DNA of 64,000 nt, from positions 6,354,157-6,418,156 of the forward strand of contig OZ234503.1 in the NCBI GenBank assembly GCA_965153455.1, in the 5' to 3' direction. The DNA is from Sphagnum compactum. Taxonomy: Eukaryota; Bryophyta; Sphagnopsida; Sphagnales. Below are positions 12,165 through 24,552 of this stretch, in pieces (the first letter of the stretch is position 1; each line of letters begins with the position of its first letter). The translations under genes and the position numbers were made by a program. The notes under the pieces are model-generated. The model made no database searches. It was not told the DNA's origin and was given only the letters and a program-made list of their open reading frames with translations.

Positions 12165-12900
12165 TATGCAGCATTTGCAAGAGGTGTTTAGAATACTTAA
12201 GGAACATAATTTTAAACTTCATCCAGGCAAGTGCCAATTCTTTCATATTCAAATGGAATACCTGGGTCACATGATTTTCTAGGTGGATTGGGGGTTTAGA
12301 AGGCCAAGGTTGAGGCCATTTCATAGGTGCCCCAACCAATAGGTGTTAATTAGTTACGAATTTTTTTAAGCTTGTGTAATTACGATCAAAGGTTTGTGAA
12401 AGGTTTTAGTATCATAGCCAAACCTTTAACCCAATTGACAAATATTGACTAGGAGTTCATTTGGGATGAGGCACAAGAGCAGGCCTTCTAGAAATTAAAG
12501 GTTAGGCTTTCATCAATTCCCATTTTGAGGCGACCCATTCAAGGATGACCATTCTAATTACACACTAATTAAAACATTATAAGGTGGGAGCTGTGTTTAC
12601 ATAACTTGATGATGGTGATTGAAAATTTGTGGTGGCATATGCTAGTTGGTCCAACAATAAGACAAAGGCCAAATACAGCTCATATGAGGGGGAGTACCTT
12701 GTGGTTGTTTGGGCTATTTCATCATTCGGATGCTATCTTTATGGTAGCCTATTCACTTTGATTACCGATCACCAGCCTATGAAATTCCTTATGAAATTAT
12801 ATAGATTCATAAGAAAGTTGGTTAAGTGGGCACTTATCCTACAATAATATGATTTTGATATAATTCATAGGCCTGGTAAGGTTAATCGAGATGCCGATGG
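12165..12900 (+). pseudogene. Ty3/Gypsy reverse transcriptase end and RNase H, decayed
   Basis: Starts inside the RT thumb (QEVFRILKEHNFKLHPGKCQF, YLGHMI at about 12175-12280). It passes KAKVEAIS and KPLTQLT, and reaches RNase H at 12629-12847: VAYASWSNNKTKAKYSSYEG, GCYLYGSLFTLITDHQPMKF. The RT palm with its YxDD box is absent, and the 11860-12130 stretch in its place is AT-rich. Numerous stops. It is followed by the integrase remnant of probably the same element. Confidence 0.75.
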
Positions 12901-13284
12901 GTTGAATTAGAACCCAAGTTCCAACGAGGAGGATACCACTAGGGTCCGTTCGCGTGGTGATGTGGATTTGGAGGTGGTATTAGGATGGCATGCCTTTGCA
13001 TACCTTTGTACCTTATTGGGGTGTTTTGGAGATGTTCATTAGACTAGTGTCGATGATGGGGATCCCCATGATGTGGACATGGAATCTAAGGGCAATGGTG
13101 CCTTGGATATTTATGATGATGCACCTATCGTTGCATACTTGTAAACATGTGAAGTTCCATTTGGATTAACACCTAAGGAAAGGGATCATGTTGTGCATAG
13201 GGCTAAACAGTTCAAATGGGAAGGTAATTCCCTCCAATGGATGTGGGCAAATGGACAAGTGAAGGTTGTGCTTCACCCATAACA

Positions 13285-14160
13285 ACGTGAGAGCCTTGTG
13301 AGGCGTGCTCATGAGGAGTTGGGTCATTTTGGGGTTTGACGGGTCCATACAATTTATTCCCTACACAATGTTGGTGGTGAAGGATGTAATTGCAAATTTA
13401 GCAATTTGTTTATAGGTGTATGGTGTGTGACCAAGTTCAAGCATCTTTCAATGCACCTACATTTCACCTATAACCTTTATAAATTATGGGGCTTAGGTAT
13501 TGATGGACTTTGGATTTTGTCAACCCATTGAATTGGACATCTCGACATAATTGATATGTTTTGGTTATGATTAAGCATTTTTCCAAGTGGTTGGAGTTGG
13601 TTTTGTTGCCAAATTGTACCAGTGAAAGGGTAACATCTACATTTTTGGACAGGGTACTTGATAGGTTTGGGGTTCCAACCAAAGTTTCCACTAACCAAGG
13701 TACAAGATTCTATGGGGAATTCACTACAACAAAATGTGTCCCTATACGCCAAGTGATTTCACTAGATTTTGAGTGAATTCACTAGTCTAATGAACGGGGA
13801 CTAATGAACTGCACCCACATTGTGTAGTAGTGATTCCAAGAGTTGTGTGAGAAAGCAGTTGATCATCACACGACTTCACGAAACCATCTTGAAGCAAACG
13901 AGTTAGTTAAATGGATGGTGTAAATGGTGAAACTGAGTTTGTGAAAGTATGGTCTCCATAAAGGCCATACTTGAGAATGGGACTTATAACTACCATGGCT
14001 TCTATAGCTACTACGGTTATTACAACTACTATAACAAGTTTTTCTTTCATCTTTTTCACCATACTTCTTATTGTTTGGTCGTGAGCCCAAGTTACCAGCT
14101 TCAATCCGACAAGATGCAATGGCATTAATCAACATGGATGATCCTAATGTGTGGATTTAA
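13285..14160 (+). pseudogene. Ty3/Gypsy integrase, decayed and split by a MITE
   Basis: The H2C2 zinc-binding part is seen as RAHEELGHFGV (about 13299-13337) and RCMVCD (about 13411-13431). The core contains IKHFSKWLELVLLP and FLDRVLDRFGVPTKVSTNQG, in which the Asp expected before QGT is Asn. The frame breaks at 13721 where a CACTA-type MITE is inserted, and resumes after it as FQELCEK. A later part reads INMDDPNVWI, EQRATLFQRVMPMAMENLAIAQHR and VLSLEG before the PHD-like remnant. Inactive. Confidence 0.72.
13722..13832. mobile_element. 111-bp CACTA-type MITE, TSD ATT
   Basis: Ends are CACTACAACAAAATGTG and CACATTGTGTAGTAGTG, imperfect inverted repeats of 17 bp starting with CACTA. Flanks are the 3-bp duplication ATT (13719-13721 and 13833-13835), the size expected for CACTA elements. 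Setting it aside restores the integrase frame, so both edges are well supported. Non-autonomous, no coding capacity. Confidence 0.85.
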
Positions 14161-14519
14161 GCATGTGAGCAGCGAGCCACCTTGTTCCAACGTGTGATGC
14201 CCATGGCTATGGAAAATTTGGCAATTGCCCAACATCGAAATACATTGTGTTATGCCACTATTCATGGAGGTGTTTATCAGCCTCATGTTTGGAGGTTTGA
14301 GCGAGGAAATTATGTTTACCTATAGCAAACAACACCAACTATTTTAGATGTGACTACGAGACATGTTATTCTACATGTGCAGAAGGTTTTACCTTCTAAA
14401 GTGTTATCGTTGGAGGGTTGAAATGGTTAGACATGGAAGGACCATGTGTGCAATTGTGCACCACGTCATCTTCCCAATGTGAATGGCCAAATTGACCCGT
14501 ATTTAGCCATGGTTTTTGT

Positions 14520-14655
14520 TCATCTATGATGTATGTTGTGTGGGTAATCTTCAGGAATCGCCCACTATGTTGATTTGTGATTAGTGTTTTCAAGGTTGGC
14601 ATATGGGATATTTCATGCCACCAATGGAAAAAGTGTTAATTGGCAAATGGTTTTC
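14520..14655 (+). pseudogene. PHD-finger remnant at the end of the Gypsy pol
   Basis: After the integrase C-terminus (KDHVCNCAPRHLPNVNGQ) comes CMLCG (14530-14544), then after a frameshift MLICD-stop-CFQGWHMGY, PPMEKVLIGKWF and a final stop-C. The spacing of Cys-x2-Cys, Cys-x2-Cys, His and Trp-Phe follows a C4HC3 PHD zinc finger. One zinc ligand after the His is Tyr, and stops are present, so it is dead. Confidence 0.6.
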
Positions 14656-17574
14656 CTAATGCTTTGAGTCATCTTTGCTTCATTACTCATGGTAGTCTTT
14701 TTTTGGCATGTGAATTTCTTTACCTTTGTCATGTTTGAAAACCATGTTCATGACTTTAGTAAGGCTTGTAATTGCTCTGACCATGTTCATTTGAGTTTTG
14801 TTTTCAATTTGTCTCTACACTTGAAGTAATCTAATTATTTTTCTAGGTTAACTTCTCGAGATTTGGATCATTTTCCTCCAAAACTAGATTGGTTTCATGC
14901 ATGTGCTTGATTAACTCCACTAACATTTGACTTCCTTTTTAGTTACATTACTTATGGTCTTATGAGCCGTAAAATACTTACACATTATTCCAATGTTGCT
15001 CGTGCTTCTTGCTCCTCCACCTCCTTCATACTAAAATCCTTTGTTGATTGAATTCGGTGTCTAAGGGACCTTCTACCTAGGAGTTTTGGTTGCATTTTGC
15101 ACCAATGTCTTGATTGCATTCTTCATTGGGGTCTTCATTGGTGTTTTCACTGGAGTGTGAACTAGATTGTCAATTGGAATGTTGAGGTTTGCAATAGTTT
15201 CATTCAGAGCCTCTGTGAAAGATTGTGGATGTGGAAAAGGTACCATGGTTTGATCACTTGAAAGGTCATTCACAAATGTGCAACTATTTTCAATTCTTGT
15301 TGGATTTCCATACTCACAATCCACATGTTTTGTCCTTGTGCCATGATCAATGAGATCAATGCAATTGAAGCTTTGAAGCCAATTGCATTGTTGATGTTGT
15401 TTGAATCATGCATGAGATTTTGAATGTGTAAAGGATTGAATATAAGTCTTTGCCCATGAATTCCATGATCATGTCATAATGTGTTTTACTAAAAAATTGT
15501 GGCAAGTGGTGTGCAACCTTGTCGTGTGGGTTTGTAATTGCCCGATAATCTTCATTCTGCCCTATTACAGAAATGTGATCAAAGATTTTAAATTCCCTAG
15601 CTAATGTTCTTGATTTATCCTTGCATGTAGGGTCATTTCTCATATGTTAAGAATTAGATCGCATGACAATTGCATAATTCTTTTTCCATTTTATTATAGT
15701 TGTTTCAATCTTGTCCAGAGATGCAATGTGTTCATCTTGCTTTGCATTAATGAGTACCAATACTTCTTTATGCTCCCAATTTGGCTACCTTGGTTTCCTT
15801 GACTACATTTCAATTGATGCATATGATCTTGCATTTATTTTTGTTTTATCCTTTGTCTTTAAAGGACCTCCTTCTTCATAATTGTGGACAACTATAGATT
15901 TTACAAAGAATTGAAATTTTTAAACTAACACATGCGTTTTTTTTCTTTTTTGGCAAATTACACATTGATGGATTGAACATGAATTGCTTACCTCTTTCAA
16001 TATTTTGGCCCTTGCAATTCACTATGAAAAAATATAGGGTTTTACAATTGGGCTTGTAATTGGGTTTTCCAATTGTAATGGACATTTGTAGCTCATGGTG
16101 TTTATATGGTCTTGAGTACTAATGGACAAGTTGTAACAGTTGCAACAGACACCCTATGTTGTATATAATATCATATATACGGTGCAACTCACATGTAACT
16201 ATATGCAACTTCTTTGCAAATAATCTCAATGTCAAATTTTCACGCACATTCCAACATGGTCAACAAAATGCCAACATGGCTTTTCATCCATTTGTCGACG
16301 GATGACATATTTTAATACTTTTTACAACTAATTTGACGAATATAATATTTAATTATTTCATTCATCCATTTGATGAATGAATTATGTTCTTATATTTTAT
16401 AATTTATCTACAATTGTTTTACAACTAATTCAACAAATATATTATTTCATTATTTCATTCATCCATTTGAGCAATGACTTCTGTTCTTATCCTCTGCAAC
16501 TAATTTACAACTCAAAATGAAATGAAAATAAAACATTTAGTGAGTAATTTGCATTTAGGTGTTTAAGTTTGGGTTTCAAAACAATTGTATGGTAGTTGAT
16601 TTTAGTAGTACTATACAACTAAATTGCAACTTACAATGCAATTATACAAATTTCACATAACCATTATCATGTTGTCCTAATTATAATAGATAATGTTGAA
16701 TTGCATTGGACGTCATTATTTATAAACATGAAATGGATTTGAAACTTTAAAGAGATTTACATTCCATGTTGAAGAATACATTACAAAAAAAAATTAGAAA
16801 ATGTTTTTTTCAAAAAGAAATTTAATTACGAATTTAAATATAATGCCCAAACTATTTATAACATTTTTTTTTTCTATCTAAACAAAAGGTCAGATCATAA
16901 AAATGATGACTCACAATAATCAAATATTGTCATCTAAAACACTATGTTTCATAAATGAATGTTTTTTTCTATTTTTGTTGAAATGGAGCTTGAACCATGC
17001 AATTTCTTCAATCCACCTTATTTGCTTGAAATATGCCATGTTATGATATTTAGTTCCACATGTGAAATGAAATCAATAGCATATCATAACACTGTAATGT
17101 CAAAAATATTTAAATAATCCTTTCAATTTGAATAAAATTAGTTTACAACTATACTGCCATTAAAATGTAACTTATTTGTCACTAAATTGCAACGTATGTA
17201 AAACATTGATATAAACTAAATTATAATTTGTACACTTGCAAACAGAATCAAATATTGTGCTTACAATCATGTAAACTAAATTATAATTTTAGGTTATTTT
17301 GTAAAAATCTTACTTTATGTACATAATTTTGATGTTGATGGATTGAAACATAATGAAAGTTTGGCCTTATAACATAAAAACAACAAAAGTCATCACAAAT
17401 GTTCAAACACAAAACAAGACATATGTAACATAATTATCATTAAATAATCACCTTTCATAAAATTTTCATCATTATAAATTAGACTAAACTTGTATAATCA
17501 ACTTCTAAATAAAATGGAATATATTTTCACATATTTTTCTTTAATATATGCAAATAAACAAAAGACCAAGAATT
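14656..17574. other. AT-rich, no gene recognised
   Basis: No protein family is recognisable on either strand. The sequence is rich in 'gcaact' and 'acaacta' words between 15900 and 17300, which suggests old non-coding repeat. One tandem duplication is listed separately. Confidence 0.5.
16323..16515. repeat. 97-bp tandem duplication
   Basis: Two units start 'acaactaatt' at 16324 and 16421 and share 'ttatttcattcatccatttg' at the same offset. A third partial start (gcaactaattt) follows at 16497. Confidence 0.6.
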
Positions 17575-18003
17575 GACACAAACCTTCAACATCCAAAAGT
17601 AAAAGTAAAAACCATCAACATCCAAAAATAAAACTTCAACATCCAAGAACAAAAGTAAGAACTTTCAATATCCAAAAGTAAAAGCAAAACAATTCAACAT
17701 TTAAAACCAAAAGTAAGAACTTTGAACGTCCAAGAATTAGAATAATAACCTTTAACATCAAAAAATAAAAGTAAGAACCTTCAACATCCAAAAGTATGAG
17801 CAAAAACCTGCAACATTCAAAAGCAAAAACAAAAAAATTCAACCTCTCTAACCTTCAACCTTTTTAACAGCAAAAAAAAGAACCTTCAACCTTTTTAACA
17901 GCAAAAAAAAGAACCTTCAACCTCCAAGAGCAAAAAAAAAAGCCTTCAACGTTTCTAAGAGCAAAAAAAAACCTTTCAACCTCGAAAAGCAAGAACAAAA
18001 GTC
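17575..18003. repeat. Minisatellite, about 14 units of about 30 bp
   Basis: Units of the form aaccttcaacatccaaaag followed by 5-12 A-rich bases repeat across the whole stretch. Two adjacent units near 17850-17915 are identical. Earlier units are more diverged, later ones shorter and more alike, which fits recent slippage at the right end. Confidence 0.75.
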
Positions 18004-20303
18004 CATAAGCATAAGCACATGAAGGTGGTTGATGCATTGGGGCAGATCTGTTGATATATTGACATGTGTCACTTGCTTAAAGGTTTCTCACCCAAATTTT
18101 AGATCTTTAAATTTCAAATTTTAAGTTGAAATACAATTGCATATTAGTTGCAAACAACTTGAAATGTCATATATATTGGGCGGTGGAAATGTATACACGT
18201 GGCATGATCATATGTGTTATTCAAGGCCGTACATTTGTTGCAAAGTAATTGTTGATTAGTAATCAAATTTATCCTAGTTGTGATGAAGTTGTTACATGTG
18301 ACTAAAGTGCAACTTGTCAACAAAGTTAAACATGGTTGACTACAACTGTATATATAGTCCCCACATTGTATTGTATAAATATACATTTTGTAACTAATTT
18401 AAATAATTAACTACAATACAACTCTTGATTTTCTAACATGGCATTTTATTTATTAATTTGTCATATTTCCATGGGACAGTTACAATGTAATTGTTTATTA
18501 GTTGTTTTGCAGCTTTAGTTGTAAGGTAGTTTAGTTGCTATGGACACAATTTCTCATAATGATTTCTTTGATGGTTTTATTTTATAAAGATGGCCATGGG
18601 CATTATTGGCATTACTGTTCAACATTATTATTCAACCCTGGGGCGGACATTAGTAAAAAAACGTAAGAAATACGTGAGTAAAAATATAAGGTGCAATCTA
18701 TTGGTTGTTGGGTAAAAAGTATAAATTAATTAGTTAAAAAATGGGGTAAATTTTATTTAAATAATCAATTTAATTATAATATAAGGTATGTAATGATATG
18801 AAATAATGGATTATAATTAATGTAGGGTGGCTTTCATTTGTATATATTAAAAAATGAGATAATAATAAGATGATAAAAAATAAGTTGAACAATTATTTAA
18901 TATCCCTTTAAAAATGGTCGTTTGATGCATGTAAATCCCAAACCTTACACTAACTATCCCCCCTAGATGTTCAATGTTGTTATGTTATTATTGACATTGA
19001 TGTCTAGTGTTGTTGTTAGTGTTCCACTTGTGTTGTTGTTCGTTGTGCTATTGGGTCACATTATAGTTCGTCATAAAAAAGGCAAGCAAGTGGGTTGGAG
19101 ATGTTGGGCAAGGACTTGGACCATGATAATTGTCTTATGTAACATTGAATTATAGCCCAATTTTGGGCCACATACATAATATTACATTTTGGGTTGGAAG
19201 TTTAATTTTTTTGAAGATTTAATGATAACTACCATTTTGAAACTTAACTGTCAAGTAACATTGCATGCCACATAAGATGCCACTTTAACATTTGTGTTAC
19301 CAAACATTTTATATGTGAACAATCATTTTGAATTCCAAATTTTAACACCCAATTAACAACGAGTTTCCTCCAAGTGTGAATTGTGCTTAAGTAATTGACA
19401 TAAATTTTTAAAATGGGTAGCCAAAGACAAGAAACTCTTATCAAAAGGGCAGACCCTATTCAATGATGTGACAACCACTAACCCACCCATTTTGTTAGAT
19501 TTTGAAACTAGAGCCTATAACTAGGAGTAGTGTGAAGGGGTACAAACTAAATTTATCCTTTTTGACTTAGGCTAGCTCAAGAATTTATGAATGCATGGAA
19601 CCTTGTTAACGCACAAGTGAGAGTATTGTTTACAATTGAAACTTGTTGCACATCAAGGCAACCCTTTGCCAAACTAAAAAAAAGTAGATTTGGTGAGTTG
19701 TGGGTTCAATGAGAGTTTTCAATCACTACCCTTGACTTACATATACTATAGCATAGGGTTAGTTTTCACATTAACAAACCAAATAATTTTTTTTTGAAAT
19801 TTTGCATTTTTTTTTTTTCATGATCTATTATGATAATGTCAAATGAGTAGTGAAATTATTCAAAGTGTAGCCTATGATAATTATGATATTTTCAACATGT
19901 CAACTTCATATTTTGTTTCACTATTTTGAAGATCATCTAATGACAAAACTAACCTTAGGGTAAGGATCTATGTTTGTGTTCATATTGAAAACTAATGTTA
20001 ATTTGGTTTGTTTATACATAGTTATTAAGATCTACACCTATCCCCAATTGGATTTGAGGAGTGTGTTCTTGGGGGTGGTTATTGCTACGCTTATTTTTTG
20101 GAACCATTGTAATAATCTTTCAATTGTAACTTAATTCGTCTCCCACCTTGGTGCAAGGGCTACTATCCATGGTTGTTGGGAATATGCTATGAAAGCTTAA
20201 ATCTTCAATTGGCAATTCCCCCCTTTGGTAAGTAGTTGAAGACTTCAAGATTATGTGACCTCTTAACTTACTTCCTATTGTCTTATCAGTAATACTGCTT
20301 GAA
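18004..20303. other. AT-rich, no gene recognised
   Basis: Only short ORFs without family resemblance. Contains A/T homopolymers (for example 19789-19820). Nothing supportable as a gene. Confidence 0.5.
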
Positions 20304-20525
20304 ATAGTCTTGGTGTATAATCAAGGTGGAGTCTTATAAGTAATTAAAAACAATATAAAATATATGTATCAACTTATAAAAATCTAGTGCCCAAACATTG
20401 ATTTTAGGGGAAACATAGTCTTGGTGTGTAATCAAGGTGGAGTCTTATGAGTAATTAAAAAAATATAAAATGTATGTATCAACTTATAAAAATATAGTGC
20501 CCAAACATTGATATTAGGGGAGACA
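20304..20525. repeat. 111-bp tandem duplication
   Basis: Two units begin 'atagtcttggtgt' at 20304 and 20415 and end 'gcccaaacattgat-tta-gggg'. They differ at only a few positions, so the duplication is recent. Confidence 0.8.
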
Positions 20526-22275
20526 TTATTTGTTGACCTTGAATCTTGCTCCTATAAAACATTGACATCAATGGGTGAATTATAGTGGGGTTCCAGGTTC
20601 ACAAGACAAAAATCATAATGTAGCTCCAATTTATCTTTGGAACTTTCCGTTACCTATCCATGTAATGGAAAATTCCACAACTTATCACATCACATGTTGT
20701 ATTGGTAATGGGTGTTGTACTACACCTTTTAAGTTCGTTCACAATTTCCAAGAAGTTATTTCCTATAAACCAATATGGTGGTATAGTGAGGATAGCCAAA
20801 TTCAACTTTTAATCTACTATATTGGGACATCCTTTTTGCATTAGGACGTGCAATCATGTTGTCTTTATCTTTTCCCATTACCTTGAGGGTGGGGTTTGCT
20901 AGAAAGCAACCATATATTCTTTCATTGTAAAATTGTGCAATGTATAATTAAATATAAGATTTTGTAAAAGGCATGCATCAATTGCAATGTAAGGGACATC
21001 AAAGAATTTTCTGTGGTGGTCTAAATGTTGTCCCGTCCACCCACAATGGTGCTTCTGTCACAAATTATGCTATCCTTTCTGTTGCTTTAGCAAGAATCCT
21101 TTTTGAGTGCAGAAACTGAAATATTGCACTGCAAAGTGGCAATGTTACTTGATAAGTTCAATTTACCTCATATATCAGGATTGTTATGTGGGAAGAATTG
21201 CAGGACCACATCTGTAGAGTTTGTTTGGGCATTTCCGGCTTGGGAAAGGCCTCAAGAAAAACCCCTGTAGAATCATGACTGTAGTCCCACCAATAGGACC
21301 CATGTTGCAATCCTTCAGTCAAGCTACCTATTAGTTTAATACAACTGGTAGATGTATGAGCTTTTGGGTACCCAGAAGTACCCAGCACTTTTAATGGAAG
21401 AAGGGAAAGAGTGGCATGCACTCATCATGGACATCTCGTAGTATGGAATGTGCATTGTGTCATGTTGACTATCAAAGTTTAGAGCAATCAAAACACCAAG
21501 CTTATGGCTTCAGATCACTGTTGAAAGCTTCATCGTGGACTTTCTGAGTTCTATTGCATGATACATACTAATTGTGCATGAGAAGGAAATTCTTTGCTTT
21601 AGCTTCTGAATACAATCCACCCATTGACCATCTCTGTAATATAACTGGGTCAGAAAGATATATCACCACGAATTCAGGGAAATTGGACAGAAACACATAA
21701 GGCAACTGCAAGAAATGTTGGGTCAGTTCCAGCCAAACCGAAACAAAAACTACAAGAATGAGTGAGCATAACCTTATCAGTCACTCAAATGCTATCAGCC
21801 TATCACATTGCATCATGAAAAGGGAGTGATTAGCGGCCATTACTGCCTACTATCTTTGTCAAGAGCCTCTTGACAGCGGGTTTAGATAAGTATATAATAA
21901 TCTGCTCCAAGCTTAGGGCAAACAATTATACAAAATCTGCATTCTGGGTTTCTTTTGCATTTTCAGAGGCAAAAAAGGAAGACTAAGTTATATGTTGGCC
22001 ACTAGTCAAGAGGCATAGTTAATGATAAAAGTCAATTCAAATGGTATGGCCTATGGAATGAGTATCCAAATTTAAGCTGCAACCAGCTTGCTCATGATCA
22101 TTAGGTCAGCCTCTTGAACCCTGAAATACCCCTTAAGATCATTGAAACAGAAAGAGCAATCACCAATGTTTATCAAACAGCTGACCTTAGATAATCTATC
22201 TCCAGGGAATAAATATCAACTACTTTAAAGTTTAATAACAGAACATCAGAGTAGAGCAGGAAAGGTAATTTATGC
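20526..22275. other. Intergenic, 3' flank of the DUF7642-type gene
   Basis: No gene recognised. The right end should hold the 3' UTR of the minus-strand gene ending at 22276. ORFs at 20575-20844 and 21158-21421 show no motif. Confidence 0.5.
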
Positions 22276-24552
22276 TCATCGACTAGTGGACACATCCCGT
22301 TGTCCAATCAGCACCTCAATTCTCTGCATAGACAAAATACACACACCATTAAAGAATAACACAAGTACACTATTTTTCCATCATTTGTGATGTGTTTTTC
22401 CACTGAAGAGATGTCCTAGCTGCCATTTCAACTTGGACAGCAGGTTACTAGGAACTAGAATTTTGTGTTTGTTATTTGCAGAAGTGGTCTGTTAGAATTT
22501 GATATTTTGGGAGCAACTTGTGTTATAAGAACTGAAAGAAAAACATGATGATTATGCAATCCCTTGGTTGTGCTCATTACCTTAATAGAAGTTTCCAGAG
22601 TGTCCAGCTTGTGCAGTATAGCTTCCCCCGTAATGGGTGTTTCAACAATAGTCCCCACCATACCTCTTTGTAGGGTATTTGGATATGTCATCTATTTCAC
22701 CCACCAGTTTTTATCAAGAGAAATCCAGCAGCGGTCATCCAAGTGACAACAACTAATGTGGGTACATGAGTGTGCATTTGTGCATACCTGCCAACTGACT
22801 CCTTGCTGCCAAGACCAAGGTTGTGATGGGTGAATCTGTGACACTTCTGGAGGTGTAGTCACCTCCCCATTATCAGTAGGAGAGAAAAGTAATCCATTGT
22901 CCTCTCCATTTGGAATCTGCCCTTGACGAAGCTTTGCAGATGCCATGAGCACCACCTGTAGCCGGGTCAAAATTGTTTGCTATGAGCAGTAAAGGATAGG
23001 TGCTCTTTTGTCTTTTAGTGCCCAACTTTATACAAACAATCTTTGCTAAAAAGTTCTAGTGTTCTGTTCTGTCAGTTCCACAAAATCAAACTAAGACTGC
23101 AAGAATGAAAGTGCTTATAACCTTATGAGTATCCCTCACAAAGTGTGAGACCATTACCTTTGTCATTGATTAAACGATTTCCTTCATGTGAAAACTTTTT
23201 ACCTTTTTGAATAGCCGGGGATTGACCACCCCTTGAATCCAGAGTTCATTTCCTGGGGCTGGCCACCCAAGCTTGGCATTCTCCACCCGAACTGTGGATA
23301 CCCCAAAACATGACTGTAACCAACCTGTAGGCACAACCCCAAGTGCTTGCTCTAGTTGTGAACAAACAAATAAAAGAGTAAAAGACAAGTACTGCTTTAG
23401 TACACCTGACACTAAAGAGGCAACACAGAAGGCAAGAAAGAAAGAGATTGCAGAGACTGTATGATGTCCATGAGAGCTGAGGAGGACAAGGAAGGTGGTG
23501 ACCGAATGGTAAGAATTAGGCTTTCACAATGACAATCTGGGGTTGGTATCTCTGAGGGCTTCAACAAACCTTCTTCAATGGTCATGTCAGTAACCAAGTG
23601 CAAAAGCACATGTTTCTCTTTCATTGATACCCCACAACATGGCAGAATTACTGGCTTTTTCACCTACCCACAAGTCCCAATGTTAAAATATGTTAAGATG
23701 CATTGCAACATAAATTAGTCTACAACTTCAAGATAGGAACAACAGGCAGAAAGATGAACAAGTGACAACTGTCCATAAGATAAGATGCAGAGAGAGACTG
23801 TTGAAACTAAATGAAAATACAATTGGTTCAAAGCTCAACATAAATTGCATATGACTACTTGGTTATTCTCTATTGAACGTACCTTGTACACAACAGCTTG
23901 AGTTGTGATGTAAAGCTCACGTGTACGAATATCTCTCCTCACAATGTATCGTCGAATTGGCACATAAAGAAGAAGTAATATTCCAACACCATACACCAGT
24001 ACAAATACTAGAGCAATTAACACCCATTGCACTGTATCATAGTTCACATATGCATTCTCCAACTCCTGAAATGAGGCCCTGTCAGACAGAAAAAGGAAAT
24101 TTCTAAGCAAGTTGATGATTTACAACATCCATCTCCTTCTTCGTGTGTCAACAACAGATTTCTCCACAATGAGATTACGAATATATACACCTTTTGGGTT
24201 TGAGAACGACAACCTCATTCATACAATGGTGTTGTATAAATGAAAGTGAATCATGTTCTAATGAATTCAGTCCTTAACATTTCTTTCAGAATCAATGAAA
24301 GTCATATGTAATAGTAGTGTATGCAATTTGATGATGGAAAACAAGGGACTCACTGATGGCAAAGCTATGCCCTGGAACCATACTAATGGAAAACCTCAAC
24401 ATATTGAGTCCATGGTTATAACTAACTGACACTCACCTGTAAATTATTCTTCCGCCATCCTCTTCATTACCTTCATGGGAAATTGGATTGCTCAAAATTT
24501 GAGCTTCTAGATAATCACCTCCCTCCAGAAGCTGCTCATCCAGTGACCCCAT
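22276..24552 (-). CDS. Conserved plant membrane protein, DUF7642 type, 7 coding exons
   Basis: Function unknown. The family name is from memory. Coding exons on the minus strand: 24552-24437, 24078-23883, 23663-23570, 23324-23203, 22955-22788, 22691-22581, 22323-22276. They join in one frame to 284 aa, all introns GT-AG. Exon 1 starts MGSLDEQLLEGG. Exon 2 has YDTVQWVLIALVFVLVYG, opening a single strong transmembrane segment that runs to LLLLYVPIRRYIVRRDIRTR, then YITTQAVVYK. Exons 3-4 form a PH-like region: VILPCCGVSMKEKHVLLHL, then WLQSCFGVSTVRVENA and NELWIQGVVNPRLFKK. Exon 6 holds ITGEAILHKLDTLETSIK, and the last exon RIEVLIGQRD. This one-TM plus bPH-like layout is typical of the plant family. 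A further 5' UTR exon is likely, since an acceptor lies at 24575-24574 upstream of the ATG. It is head-to-head with the L15 gene. Confidence 0.85.
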
